Below, piece by piece: positions 18,853 through 27,658 of a DNA stretch of 64,000 bases. The first letter of the stretch is position 1. Every line of letters begins with the position of its first letter. A model generated the notes under the pieces. The model saw nothing but the letters and a program-made list of their open reading frames with translations. It searched no databases and was not told the origin of the DNA. A program made the translations under genes and the position numbers. The DNA comes from CADEDV01 sp964596345 (GTDB lineage: Bacteria > Bacteroidota > Bacteroidia > Chitinophagales > Chitinophagaceae): the NCBI GenBank assembly GCA_964596345.1, contig CAZQSZ010000002.1, forward strand, positions 186,001 to 250,000, written 5' to 3'.

Positions 18853-21462
18853 ATGAATCTTGGAAACTTTACCATAAAAGCAGCGGAAGCCGTTCAGCAG
18901 GCGCAGCAATTGGCTTTTAATGCACAACATCCGAATATTGAGACCGAACATATCCTGAAAGCGTTGCTTGAACAACAGGACTCGCCGGTGGATTATTTGC
19001 TGAAGAAGAACAACGTGACCGTAAACCTGCTGGAAACAAAGCTGGATGAACTACTGGATAAATTACCCAAAACATCCGGGGAAGGTGGTCAGTCCATCAG
19101 CCGGGATGCCAATAGCCTGGTGTTGCGGGCCGGTGCCGCTTTGAAACAATTCAATGATGAATTTGTAACACCGGAACATTTATTACTGGCGCTGGTGCAA
19201 GGCAATGATGCCGCCGCCAAATTGTTGAAGAATGCAGGCCTGACCGAAAAAGGTTTGCTGGCCGCCATCAAAGAATTAAGAAAAGGAGAGACGGTTACTT
19301 CGCAAACACAAGCACAGGAATTCAATGCCCTGAATAAATATGCGAAGAACTTAAATGAGCTGGCCAGGCAGGGCAAACTCGATCCGGTGATCGGCCGTGA
19401 TGAAGAAATAAGAAGAACCTTACATATCCTTTCAAGACGAACAAAGAACAACCCGATCCTTGTGGGTGAACCCGGTGTTGGTAAAACAGCTATTGCCGAA
19501 GGCATTGCACACCGTATCGTGAATGGAGATGTGCCGGAGAACCTGAAATCAAAAATTATCTATGCCCTGGATATGGGGCAACTCATCGCCGGTGCCAAAT
19601 ACAAAGGTGAATTTGAAGAACGATTGAAAGCCGTGGTGAAAGAAGTGGCAGGCAGTGATGGTGAAATCATTTTATTCATTGATGAGATCCATACCCTCGT
19701 GGGTGCCGGCGGTGGTGAAGGAGCGATGGATGCGGCGAATATTTTAAAACCCGCACTGGCAAGAGGAGAACTGAGGGCAGTAGGTGCGACCACACTCAAT
19801 GAGTACCAGAAATTTTTTGAAAAAGATAAAGCACTGGAACGCCGTTTCCAGAAAGTGATGATCGATGAACCCACCGTGGAAGATGCTATTTCCATTTTGC
19901 GGGGATTAAAAGACCGGTATGAGACACACCACCATGTCCGTATCAAAGACGAAGCGATCATTGCGGCGGTGGAATTATCCAGCCGGTATATCACCGACCG
20001 TTTCTTACCCGATAAAGCCATTGATTTAATTGATGAAAGTGCCGCCAAGCTGCGCCTGGAAATGAATTCCATGCCGGAAGAACTGGATACACTGGAAAGA
20101 CAGATCCGCCAATTAGAGATCGAACGGGAAGCCATCAAACGGGAGAATGATGAGGTGAAGCTGAAAGAACTGAATACCGAGATCGCCAACCTGGCGGTAT
20201 CAAGAGATACGCTGAAGGCAAAATGGAAGGAAGAAAAAGAAGTCGTGGAGAAAATTCAAAATGGAAAAGCGGAGATCGAAAATTTAAAACAACTGGCCGA
20301 ACGGGCCGAACGGGAAGGTGATTATGGCAAAGTGGCCGAGATCCGTTATGGCAAGATCAAAGAACAGGAAGCACTGATCAACCAGTTAACCAATCAACTG
20401 GTAAACTCTACCGAGAAGCGGTTATTGAAAGAGGAAGTAGATGCCGAAGATATAGCCGAGAGTATTGCCAAAGCCACCGGCATTCCCGTGATGAAAATGC
20501 TGCAAAGTGACCGGGAGAAATTACTGCACCTCGAAGAGCATTTGCATGAAAGAGTGGTGGGGCAGGAAGAAGCCATTACCGCCGTGGCCGATGCGATACG
20601 CAGAAGCCGGGCCGGTTTGCAGGACCCGAAGAAACCGATCGGTTCTTTTATTTTCCTGGGAACAACAGGAGTTGGTAAAACAGAACTGGCCAAAGCACTG
20701 GCCGATTATTTGTTTGATGATGAAAGCATGATGACAAGGATCGACATGAGTGAGTACCAGGAAAAACATACCGTATCAAGACTGGTGGGAGCACCTCCGG
20801 GCTATGTGGGCTATGATGAAGGCGGGCAACTGACCGAAGCCGTGCGCCGCAAACCCTACAGTGTGGTGCTGCTGGATGAAATTGAAAAAGCACACCCGGA
20901 TGTATGGAATGTATTACTGCAGGTGCTGGACGATGGACGCCTGACGGATAACAAGGGACGGGTGGTGAATTTCAAGAATACCATCATCATCATGACCAGC
21001 AATATCGGCAGCCACCTGATACAGGAAGCTTTTGACGGAGTGAATGAAAGGAATATTGAGGAAGCCAATGCCAAGGCAAAGCTCGATGTAATGAATTTGC
21101 TGCGGCAAACCATCCGGCCTGAGTTTTTGAACCGGGTGGATGAGATCATCATGTTCCAGCCGCTGCTGAAAAAGGATATAAAAGGGATTGTAAAAATACA
21201 ACTGGACAACCTGCAGCAATTGGTCGGTGAAAGCGGCATACAATTACAGTTCAGTGAATATGCCCTGGAGTTCCTGGCCGAACAGGGATTTGATATACAG
21301 TTTGGTGCCCGGCCATTGAAACGGCTGATACAAAAGGAAATTGTGAACCAGCTGAGCAAGCGGATACTGGCAGGTGATATTGATAAGACGAAGCCTGTGC
21401 TGGTGGATGTATTCGACAACACCGTTGTATTCCGCAACGAAATGCCAGAGAAGGTAAAGTAA
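18853..21462 (+). CDS. clpB: Protein disaggregase ClpB
   Basis: ClpB is a hexameric AAA+ chaperone that pulls polypeptides out of aggregates together with DnaK. The 869-residue length is standard. It has a Clp N domain (about 1-145), a first AAA+ module with Walker A GEPGVGKT near residue 204 and Walker B IILFIDEIHTLVGAGG, a coiled-coil middle domain (about 400-530), and a second module with Walker A GTTGVGKT near 602. The middle domain distinguishes it from ClpA and ClpC. It stands alone and is followed by a terminator. No heat-shock operator was recognised in the 130 bp upstream. Confidence 0.98.
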   Translation: MNLGNFTIKAAEAVQQAQQLAFNAQHPNIETEHILKALLEQQDSPVDYLLKKNNVTVNLLETKLDELLDKLPKTSGEGGQSISRDANSLVLRAGAALKQFNDEFVTPEHLLLALVQGNDAAAKLLKNAGLTEKGLLAAIKELRKGETVTSQTQAQEFNALNKYAKNLNELARQGKLDPVIGRDEEIRRTLHILSRRTKNNPILVGEPGVGKTAIAEGIAHRIVNGDVPENLKSKIIYALDMGQLIAGAKYKGEFEERLKAVVKEVAGSDGEIILFIDEIHTLVGAGGGEGAMDAANILKPALARGELRAVGATTLNEYQKFFEKDKALERRFQKVMIDEPTVEDAISILRGLKDRYETHHHVRIKDEAIIAAVELSSRYITDRFLPDKAIDLIDESAAKLRLEMNSMPEELDTLERQIRQLEIEREAIKRENDEVKLKELNTEIANLAVSRDTLKAKWKEEKEVVEKIQNGKAEIENLKQLAERAEREGDYGKVAEIRYGKIKEQEALINQLTNQLVNSTEKRLLKEEVDAEDIAESIAKATGIPVMKMLQSDREKLLHLEEHLHERVVGQEEAITAVADAIRRSRAGLQDPKKPIGSFIFLGTTGVGKTELAKALADYLFDDESMMTRIDMSEYQEKHTVSRLVGAPPGYVGYDEGGQLTEAVRRKPYSVVLLDEIEKAHPDVWNVLLQVLDDGRLTDNKGRVVNFKNTIIIMTSNIGSHLIQEAFDGVNERNIEEANAKAKLDVMNLLRQTIRPEFLNRVDEIIMFQPLLKKDIKGIVKIQLDNLQQLVGESGIQLQFSEYALEFLAEQGFDIQFGARPLKRLIQKEIVNQLSKRILAGDIDKTKPVLVDVFDNTVVFRNEMPEKVK

Positions 21463-21472
21463 ACTGCTGGTG

Positions 21473-21491
21473 CCTGCCTGCCGTAGGCAGG
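21473..21491. repeat. Short GC-rich palindrome after clpB
   Basis: CCTGCC (21477-21482) pairs with GGCAGG (21486-21491) around GTA, within the wider imperfect palindrome CCTGCCTGCCGTAGGCAGG. It lies between the clpB stop and its terminator. Such elements are often dispersed in Bacteroidota genomes, but only one copy is seen in this window. Confidence 0.45.
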
Positions 21492-21575
21492 TGTTTGATG
21501 GAGTACTGGTGTGTCGAAATGAGGCAACGGCAGATAGCTATCGGGTTGGAAAAAGCCGGTAAGAAGAAGTAAGCG

Positions 21576-21604
21576 AAAGCCCTGACGAAATAGTCGGGGC
21601 TTTT
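21576..21604 (+). terminator. Rho-independent terminator downstream of clpB
   Basis: AAAGCCCTGAC (21576-21586) pairs with GTCGGGGCTTT (21593-21603) with one T-G wobble, followed by T. It separates clpB from the A/T-rich cassette. Confidence 0.8.
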
Positions 21605-21638
21605 ATTTGATATTTTGTATCTTAACTAAAATCGTTTT

Positions 21639-22064
21639 ATGAGTAGAGGAATTTCAGATTTTCCGAAAATTGATTTAGATACCATAGTTCCTAATGGGTA
21701 TGATAGAGAGACCGAGAAGCCTAACTATAAGCATTCGATAGAGAACATGAAATTTGTTCAAAAGCCATTGTTGAAAGCTTATGAGGTTTCGTTAACAAAT
21801 GAGCTGCCGCCGGAATTAAATGCTCGAGTCAATGGATTAGTAAAGGAGTTTATTGATTTTGTTGACGAACTCGAATCTGATTACAAGGGGTTTTCAATTA
21901 CAGATTTTACACAAAAAAAATCTAATCTTCTTAATCGAATTAATTCATGGACAACAGATTTTTTGAGTATTTCTTCAAGTAATAACCGGATAGCTGTCTG
22001 TAATATGGCTTTAGCTTTTAAAAAGGATGAGCAATTGCAGGAAGAAGTAGATTTAAAAAAATGA
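21639..22064 (+). CDS. Uncharacterised soluble protein, first gene of an A/T-rich cassette
   Basis: This 141-residue protein is not recognised. It has no signal peptide or membrane segment. The N terminus (about 1-45) contains Pro- and Asp-rich short blocks, while residues about 55-120 look helical (ARVNGLVKEFIDFVDELES). The DNA is clearly richer in A/T than clpB and the downstream genes. Its stop overlaps the start of the next gene (ATGA at 22061-22064), so the two are translationally coupled and probably work together. Position in a gap between a conserved housekeeping gene and REP-like repeats suggests acquisition. Function is unknown. Confidence 0.75.
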   Translation: MSRGISDFPKIDLDTIVPNGYDRETEKPNYKHSIENMKFVQKPLLKAYEVSLTNELPPELNARVNGLVKEFIDFVDELESDYKGFSITDFTQKKSNLLNRINSWTTDFLSISSSNNRIAVCNMALAFKKDEQLQEEVDLKK

Positions 22065-22696
22065 AAATTGATTTTCGAGCTTTTGTTGTTGAGTCTGAGA
22101 AAGAAAGAGATGGTCTAATTGGGGGGATTAATGAGCAAAAAATTAGAATAGATAATGTTATAAAAGAATTACAAGATAAATCAGCTAATTCCTTGGTGTC
22201 GAATTATGCTCAAGTATTTAAAGAGGAAGCTGTCAAGAACGCTAATTCTGCGACCGCTTGGCTAATTGCTGGAATAGCTTTAAGCATAATCTTAGTTGTA
22301 GCGTTAACTCTTTTTTTGGTAACTGATCTTTTCAATACAAGCGAAAAAATAGTTTCAGAGAGTAAGGTTTATTACATTTATGACTATAGCAAAATGGCGA
22401 GTAAATTTCTTTTAGCGTCGGTTTTGTTATTTGTGACTTCTTATGCTTTAAAAAAGTATTCAGTGTACAAACATTTGCAAGCCACAAATCAGCATCGTGA
22501 AAATGCTTTAAACTCATATCTTTTGTTCTCTGAGTCTGTCATAGGCAATGACCCAGTTACACGTAACAATTTGATGCTTCAAGTTGCAAAAGCAATATAT
22601 GAGCATACGTCAACAGGTTTTTTGCTTGGGAAACATGATGAAAATTCTGGGAATGGAATTTTAGAAATAACAAAATTTGTTGGAGATAAAACATAA
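22061..22696 (+). CDS. Uncharacterised two-helix membrane protein, second gene of the cassette
   Basis: The 211-residue protein begins with a charged helical, coiled-coil-like region (about 8-65). Two membrane helices follow at about 67-89 (WLIAGIALSIILVVALTLFLV) and about 116-133 (FLLASVLLFVTSYAL), then a cytosolic-looking tail (about 134-211). The tail has the pattern YKHLQATNQHRENALNSYLLF and later VAKAIYEHTSTGFLLGK. I recall this tail pattern (NKHRxNAL, then an ATQAIF/TGY block) in uncharacterised membrane proteins of diverse bacteria, possibly DUF6161-like, but cannot confirm it. It is coupled to the preceding gene. Both genes share low G+C. Confidence 0.78.
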   Translation: MKIDFRAFVVESEKERDGLIGGINEQKIRIDNVIKELQDKSANSLVSNYAQVFKEEAVKNANSATAWLIAGIALSIILVVALTLFLVTDLFNTSEKIVSESKVYYIYDYSKMASKFLLASVLLFVTSYALKKYSVYKHLQATNQHRENALNSYLLFSESVIGNDPVTRNNLMLQVAKAIYEHTSTGFLLGKHDENSGNGILEITKFVGDKT

Positions 22697-22744
22697 TCGA
22701 TATCTCTGCTTCGCCTCAGCTCTTCGAAACATATTGATGCTCCC

Positions 22745-22784
22745 GCTCTGCGGGACTTGCAGTCCCGCAGCATTATTCTATCGC
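22745..22784. repeat. REP-like hairpin, copy 1
   Basis: CTGCGGGACT (22748-22757) and AGTCCCGCAG (22761-22770) form a perfect 10-bp stem with loop TGC, followed by CATTATTCTATCGC. The 40-base element is identical to copy 2 at 25064 and conserved at 26370. It lies between the A/T-rich cassette and the MORN gene. Confidence 0.85.
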
Positions 22785-22913
22785 CTGTGGCGATGTGTAC
22801 AAACCGAAATTCTACAATACAAACCCGGCTTTCCTTTCTACCGTCTCCAGGGTATTTCCCGGAAACCGGTTCGGTGTATTTTTAATGATCAGCTATATCC
22901 TGAATTGATCAAT

Positions 22914-25034
22914 ATGAAACATTCATCCCTTCTTCTGATTGCAATAGCAGGTATTATTGGTGGCCGGTTGAATGCCCAGCCGCTCCCTTACCCGGTAACA
23001 GGTATTGGTGTTGAGCCACAAATGAAAGTGCTTGGCAGATGGGGTAGTTCTGCCAATTTCGCCGATGGAAAAATGAAGGCCGGAGAATATGCAAGTGTGG
23101 ATTTATCGCCTTCACTGAGCAGATCCGAAAAAAAGAAATACGGAAAATCACCTTTACCGGAGTTTAACCTGTATTACGAAGGAGAAATGAAGAACAATAC
23201 TTTTCACGGATTGGGCAAGCTCCGGTTTGTAAACAGAAATACGGGTTATACTGACTGGTCATATACAGGTGATTTTATCAACGGAAAAGCTGATGGTTTT
23301 GGTGAGCTGACTTGTTATTTTATGACGTCCAAACCGGGTACTATCACAGAGTGCTGGTTCAGGGGCGAGTTTAAAAACGGGCAGCCCACGGAAGGCAGCC
23401 TGATCCATATTTTTCATAAAGAGAAGAAACGTACCCCCGTCATATTTTACTATGGCCAGGTCTTATTTGAGTACGGAAAAATTACCTGGGATGGCTATGG
23501 CGCATTGCTGCGGTCAGAAATGGATCATTCAGATCCCAAATTCTCTACCGGCTCAGGCGTACCCGGTGCTTTTTATATAGGACAATTTTATAGAGGTTCT
23601 GCTACCGGCTTCGGTCTTACCAATACAGTGGATGCCTCCGGGCACCTGGGAACCCTGGTATCAGTATTGACAGGGGCAGATGATATTTTTCAACAATACA
23701 GTAACCTGGGATTGTATGCCGATTTTATGGCGGGACTTCCCTATTCGCCGCCCGTAAACAAAAAGTCGCAGCTGTACAGGCTCTTTCCCCAACTGGAAGC
23801 AGCCACGTATAAAGAGATGGCACTTACCAATGATGTTATTTACAAAGGCATGATGGTGGATAATCTTCCTTATGGATTGGGGTATGTGGAATACCCCGGC
23901 GAGAAAGGAAACTACCGCGACATCGGCTGGTGGCTGAATGGCAATAAGCTGACGGTGGAGCAGGTATTGAAAAATGTATTGCCTGACAGTACCTGGCTGC
24001 AGCCAAAAAAAATACCGGTGTATGTGAAAGATTGCAATTCCAGCTGGAATGATAAACTCAAAAAAATGGAAACCTTTTGCGTGGATAAACAAACAGAAGC
24101 CATTTACTACGGCCCTGTTTCTGCAAAGGGGTTACCCCTTGGTTGGGGATTGCTGCATCCCGCACGAAAAGGGGAGGGATATTTCAAATCTTACCTGGGA
24201 AAATTTACGGGAGCCGATCCTGCTGCTGATAAATCAACCAACATGGGCGCAGAACAATTATATGTGTACAGCTATAACCAGCAATGGCAATATAATTATT
24301 ATGACCCGGTTAAAGCGGCACAGGATCAGTATTACAGTGAATTTGAAATGGGTGTATTTGATCAATACTATCCGGCTGTGCCTTTTAGCTACAAACGATA
24401 TTTTACCCGTACTGCATTTGCCGAAGATATGTTTTTAGAAAAGCGACATGTGGACTATGTGAAATATGAACGGCAGTTTAAACAGGAACTGGCCAACCGG
24501 CCTTCGGTACAGGTAGATGCTGTTTATTTAAATAAAAGCATGATGAGCAATAGCTATCTGAAGGATCAATATGGCAATAAGATCAGCATGAGCTATATCA
24601 GCAAAGAGCAATTGACAAGAGGTGACTATGTATTTTTAGGACAGGCTTTGTATTATGTGCATGACAGCTACCGGAATATCATGCTGGGAATTGCACCCTC
24701 CGACGGATTCTGGTGGGCCGAAAGTGTGCCTGCCAACGTATTGGTGGTGCGGGGCTATAATATTGCCCAAATTGAACACCGGCTGGTTCATTGTTCTGGC
24801 TGTTCTGACTTGCCTCCTTTGCCCACAGGCCCGGTTACAGTTACCGGTTCTGCTCATAGCGGCCGTTATCAGACCAATGTATACCAGAATAATTCAGGTG
24901 GCGGAACGATTGTATCCAAACCAATCTACAACCAGATCAGCATCACTTTGCCACCGCCCACCCGTAAGCCTTGTAAGGTTTGTAATGACAGGAGAAAGAA
25001 TGAGAAAGTGCCGCTTAAGATCATTGCGCTTTAG
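22914..25034 (+). CDS. Exported MORN-repeat protein
   Basis: The ATG at 22914 is chosen because a signal peptide follows (about 1-22, RLNAQ); the frame is open much further upstream, through the repeat region, without a signal. The 706-residue protein contains MORN-like units such as YEGEMKNNTFHGLGKL, YTGDFINGKADGFGEL, FRGEFKNGQPTEGS and YKGMMVDNLPYGLGYVEYP. Later parts are Tyr-rich and less repetitive. Near the end are two cysteine pairs, CSGC and CKVC, that could bind metal or form disulfides. MORN repeats usually bind lipids or proteins. REP-like hairpins flank the gene on both sides. Function is unknown. Confidence 0.8.
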   Translation: MKHSSLLLIAIAGIIGGRLNAQPLPYPVTGIGVEPQMKVLGRWGSSANFADGKMKAGEYASVDLSPSLSRSEKKKYGKSPLPEFNLYYEGEMKNNTFHGLGKLRFVNRNTGYTDWSYTGDFINGKADGFGELTCYFMTSKPGTITECWFRGEFKNGQPTEGSLIHIFHKEKKRTPVIFYYGQVLFEYGKITWDGYGALLRSEMDHSDPKFSTGSGVPGAFYIGQFYRGSATGFGLTNTVDASGHLGTLVSVLTGADDIFQQYSNLGLYADFMAGLPYSPPVNKKSQLYRLFPQLEAATYKEMALTNDVIYKGMMVDNLPYGLGYVEYPGEKGNYRDIGWWLNGNKLTVEQVLKNVLPDSTWLQPKKIPVYVKDCNSSWNDKLKKMETFCVDKQTEAIYYGPVSAKGLPLGWGLLHPARKGEGYFKSYLGKFTGADPAADKSTNMGAEQLYVYSYNQQWQYNYYDPVKAAQDQYYSEFEMGVFDQYYPAVPFSYKRYFTRTAFAEDMFLEKRHVDYVKYERQFKQELANRPSVQVDAVYLNKSMMSNSYLKDQYGNKISMSYISKEQLTRGDYVFLGQALYYVHDSYRNIMLGIAPSDGFWWAESVPANVLVVRGYNIAQIEHRLVHCSGCSDLPPLPTGPVTVTGSAHSGRYQTNVYQNNSGGGTIVSKPIYNQISITLPPPTRKPCKVCNDRRKNEKVPLKIIAL

Positions 25035-25063
25035 GGATATTTCTTCGTAAACTAACCTGCTTT

Positions 25064-25103
25064 GCTCTGCGGGACTTGCAGTCCCGCAGCATTATTCTAT
25101 CGC
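25064..25103. repeat. REP-like hairpin, copy 2
   Basis: This copy is identical over 40 bases to copy 1: stem 25067-25076 with 25080-25089, loop TGC, tail CATTATTCTATCGC. It has the same orientation and lies between the MORN gene and the serine hydrolase. Confidence 0.85.
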
Positions 25104-25256
25104 TATACAAAGACGTAGTAAAGAAAGCCATAGAATAATAAAATATAAAAGCCCCGGAAACGTTTCTTACCCGGCAAAGCGATACCGGAAATTTATTACG
25201 GGCTGCGCTAAACCTTTCTCTTTGCCGCCCGTCTTAGTCCAAATCTGAAACCGAAT

Positions 25257-26330
25257 ATGAAAAATCTGTACAAAATTTTCCTCTTAGCCTTACCTTTTTT
25301 CACTGCCTGCAGCAAAGACACAGGTGATGATGGCACTCCTCCCGCTGAAACAATGTACTACCCGCCAACCAGTGGCACTACCTGGGAAACGAAGACCATT
25401 GCAAGTCTTGGCTGGAACCAAACTGCTGTTCAGCCCTTAAAAGATTTCCTGCTGCAAAAAAACAGCAAATCATTTATGATACTGGTCAATGGCCGTATCG
25501 TAATGGAAGAATATTTTGATGGCCATACGGCCACAGCCACCTGGCCCTGGAACAGCGCCGGGAAAACCTTAACTACGGCCATTACCGGCATTGCCCAGCA
25601 GGAAGGGTTGGTGAATATCAATACAAGGGTATCGCAATACCTGGGAGCAGGCTGGACCAGCGCCCCGTTGCTCAAAGAAAACCTGATCACTTTACGGCAC
25701 CTGCTCACCATGACCTCCGGGCTCAGTGATTCCACCAATTTTGTAACTACCGCCAATCTTACCTATATGGCCGATGCAGGTACCCGCTGGAGTTACCACA
25801 ATGTGTTTCAAAAACTGATGGATGTGGTGGCAGCCGCCAGCGGCCAGGGTTTTGAAACATATTTTAATACCAAACTAAAGAACAAGCTGGGCATGGATGG
25901 TTTCTGGGACAACGGCATCATCTTTAAAATATACAACAGCAATACCCGCAGCATGGCCCGTTTTGGTATACTGGCGCTGAACAAAGGAAAATGGGAGAAC
26001 GAACAGGTGCTGAATGAAAACTTTTTTACGGAAAGTATCAACACTTCGCAAAGTATTAATCCCTCTTATGGTTACCTGTGGTGGCTGAATGGTAAAAGCA
26101 GTTCGATGCTGCCCGGCGGACAAACCGTTTATCCCGGTACACTGGTGCCGAATGCACCGGCCGATATGTATGCGGCCATGGGTGCCGAAGATCAACGCAT
26201 TTATGTAGTACCGAGTAAAAAAATGGTGGTGATCAGGATGGGCAATGCCTCTGACCCGGCCAACCCGAATTTTGCCTTATCGGGGTTTGACAATGCTCTC
26301 TGGCAAAAAATAAATGCCGTGATCAATTAG
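25257..26330 (+). CDS. Serine hydrolase lipoprotein, beta-lactamase family
   Basis: The 357-residue protein has a lipobox at Cys18 (FFTAC), so it is probably lipid-anchored. The SxxK nucleophile motif is SAGKTL near residue 101, the block RHLLTMTSGL matches the family, and a YxN-type motif appears in RWSYHNVFQKL near 183. The C-terminal WWLNGKSSSMLPGG and AAMGAEDQRIYV match serine hydrolases that act as 6-aminohexanoate-dimer-hydrolase-like enzymes or esterases. REP-like hairpins lie on both sides. It is unrelated in detail to the hydrolase at 17666-18718. The substrate is unknown. Confidence 0.87.
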   Translation: MKNLYKIFLLALPFFTACSKDTGDDGTPPAETMYYPPTSGTTWETKTIASLGWNQTAVQPLKDFLLQKNSKSFMILVNGRIVMEEYFDGHTATATWPWNSAGKTLTTAITGIAQQEGLVNINTRVSQYLGAGWTSAPLLKENLITLRHLLTMTSGLSDSTNFVTTANLTYMADAGTRWSYHNVFQKLMDVVAAASGQGFETYFNTKLKNKLGMDGFWDNGIIFKIYNSNTRSMARFGILALNKGKWENEQVLNENFFTESINTSQSINPSYGYLWWLNGKSSSMLPGGQTVYPGTLVPNAPADMYAAMGAEDQRIYVVPSKKMVVIRMGNASDPANPNFALSGFDNALWQKINAVIN

Positions 26331-26369
26331 TGCGGTTTCTATTTCAGAAATATATATTCTTCAATGCTG

Positions 26370-26406
26370 CTGCGGAACTTATAGTTCCGCAGTTTTATTT
26401 TATCGC
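26370..26406. repeat. REP-like hairpin, copy 3 (diverged)
   Basis: CTGCGGAACT (26370-26379) pairs with AGTTCCGCAG (26383-26392) around TAT, followed by TTTTATTTTATCGC. Relative to copies 1 and 2 the G-C pair is replaced by A-T on both stem arms, a compensatory change showing that the hairpin is what is conserved. Confidence 0.82.
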
Positions 26407-26439
26407 AGGAAATAATATCGAAACTCCAACGGGCAAATA

Positions 26440-26467
26440 AAAAATCCCGGCTATCGCAATAGCCGGG
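26440..26467 (-). terminator. Terminator of the FAS1 lipoprotein gene
   Basis: CCCGGCTAT (26446-26454) pairs with ATAGCCGGG (26459-26467) around CGCA. On the minus strand it is followed by ATTTTTTATT, placed 49 bp after the FAS1 stop. Confidence 0.82.
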
Positions 26468-26515
26468 AGTGGGGAAGTGATCGGGCAAACAGTAAGCCGT
26501 TCTGCCAGTAATTTT

Positions 26516-27658
26516 TTAAGGGAGTAATACTTTATTGATTACATGAATGACGCCGTTCGTTGCCAGTATATCGGCAGGATTAGCTGTAGCAAAACTGTTA
26601 TTGTCATTTCCTTTTACAAAGCCTGTATTAAACCCGAGTATAGTGGTCACCTTATTACCAGGTCCGTCGGCAAGTGTAGTAATTTGTCGCAGGATGCCGA
26701 GATCCCAGGTAAAATTGCGGCTGCTCACCACATGATACTTAAGAATATTTGCCAGGGCTGTAACCTGAGCCGGGTTGCTGATACCACTGATATTGGCAGC
26801 ATTATTAAAAGGAGCAGGTAATTGTGCAAAGGCAGCGTTGGTGGGTGCAAATACCGTGAAATCGCCACTACCGGTAAACACCCCGGCAAGATCGGTCTTT
26901 ACCAATGCGGCTACGAGGGCAGACAGATTGGTATTGGAGATAGCAAGACCAGCGATGGTATTGGTTGGGAATAATAATACTTTATCGATTACATGTATGA
27001 CGCCATTGTTTGCATTTAGGTTAGGTAATATCACGGTGGACTGACCATTGACACGGATCAGGCCAAAAGTTTTGGAAAAATAGACGGTATTGTCATTACT
27101 GTTTCCTGCAGGTTTGATGGTAACGGCGCTGCTGCGGCCATTACTGATCTGGTTGCTGAATACTTCGGCACCGATCACATGGTAAAGCAAAACATTCCGG
27201 AGAAAATCAACCTGGGCCGGGTTGCTGATACCATTGATATTACCCGGATTATTAAACGGTGCAGGTAACTGGGCAAAAGCTGCATTGGTGGGTGCAAATA
27301 CTGTAAGATTAGCCGATGGATCAGAAAGTGCACCTGCTAAACCGGTTTTCACAACTGCTGCCACCAGGGATGAAAAGTTAGGATTTGATAAAGCAATTTG
27401 TACAATGTTGCGGTTACTGCCGTTTCTGTTTTGGAGGTCGTCGAATCCGAGAGCTTTTCCCTGCCGTTCAGCTTCAGCAGGGGCAGTTTGTTCTAGGGCA
27501 CGGGCCTCGTTTACCGCAGCCTGTTCATTGTTAGGTTCATCGGCCATGGGTTGAGGGCTGTTAATATCTTTTTGGCAGGAAGCGAAGATGCCAGCCATTA
27601 CTGCAACAATGGCAAATGCTTTCAGGAAGCGGAATCCTTTAATAAAGTTGGTTGACAT
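26516..27658 (-). CDS. FAS1 (fasciclin) domain lipoprotein with two domains
   Basis: The 380-residue protein has a lipobox Cys at 28 (IFASC) and two fasciclin domains at about 95-235 and 240-380. Each shows the paired motifs TVFAPTNAAFAQLPAPF and a later NGVIHVIDKVLLFP or NGVIHVINKVLLP. FAS1 proteins mediate adhesion and are common surface lipoproteins in Bacteroidota. The two domains are still very similar at the DNA level around 26760-26860 and 27215-27300, indicating an internal duplication. A linker rich in Glu, Ala and Asn (about 35-80) separates the anchor from the domains. It is monocistronic with its own terminator. Confidence 0.93.
   Translation of the reverse strand: MSTNFIKGFRFLKAFAIVAVMAGIFASCQKDINSPQPMADEPNNEQAAVNEARALEQTAPAEAERQGKALGFDDLQNRNGSNRNIVQIALSNPNFSSLVAAVVKTGLAGALSDPSANLTVFAPTNAAFAQLPAPFNNPGNINGISNPAQVDFLRNVLLYHVIGAEVFSNQISNGRSSAVTIKPAGNSNDNTVYFSKTFGLIRVNGQSTVILPNLNANNGVIHVIDKVLLFPTNTIAGLAISNTNLSALVAALVKTDLAGVFTGSGDFTVFAPTNAAFAQLPAPFNNAANISGISNPAQVTALANILKYHVVSSRNFTWDLGILRQITTLADGPGNKVTTILGFNTGFVKGNDNNSFATANPADILATNGVIHVINKVLLP

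Noticed and set aside
20856..21527. Open frame of 223 codons antisense to the clpB 3' part
   Set aside because: ClpB is certain over this region, and the reverse product is Ser-rich without recognisable domains.
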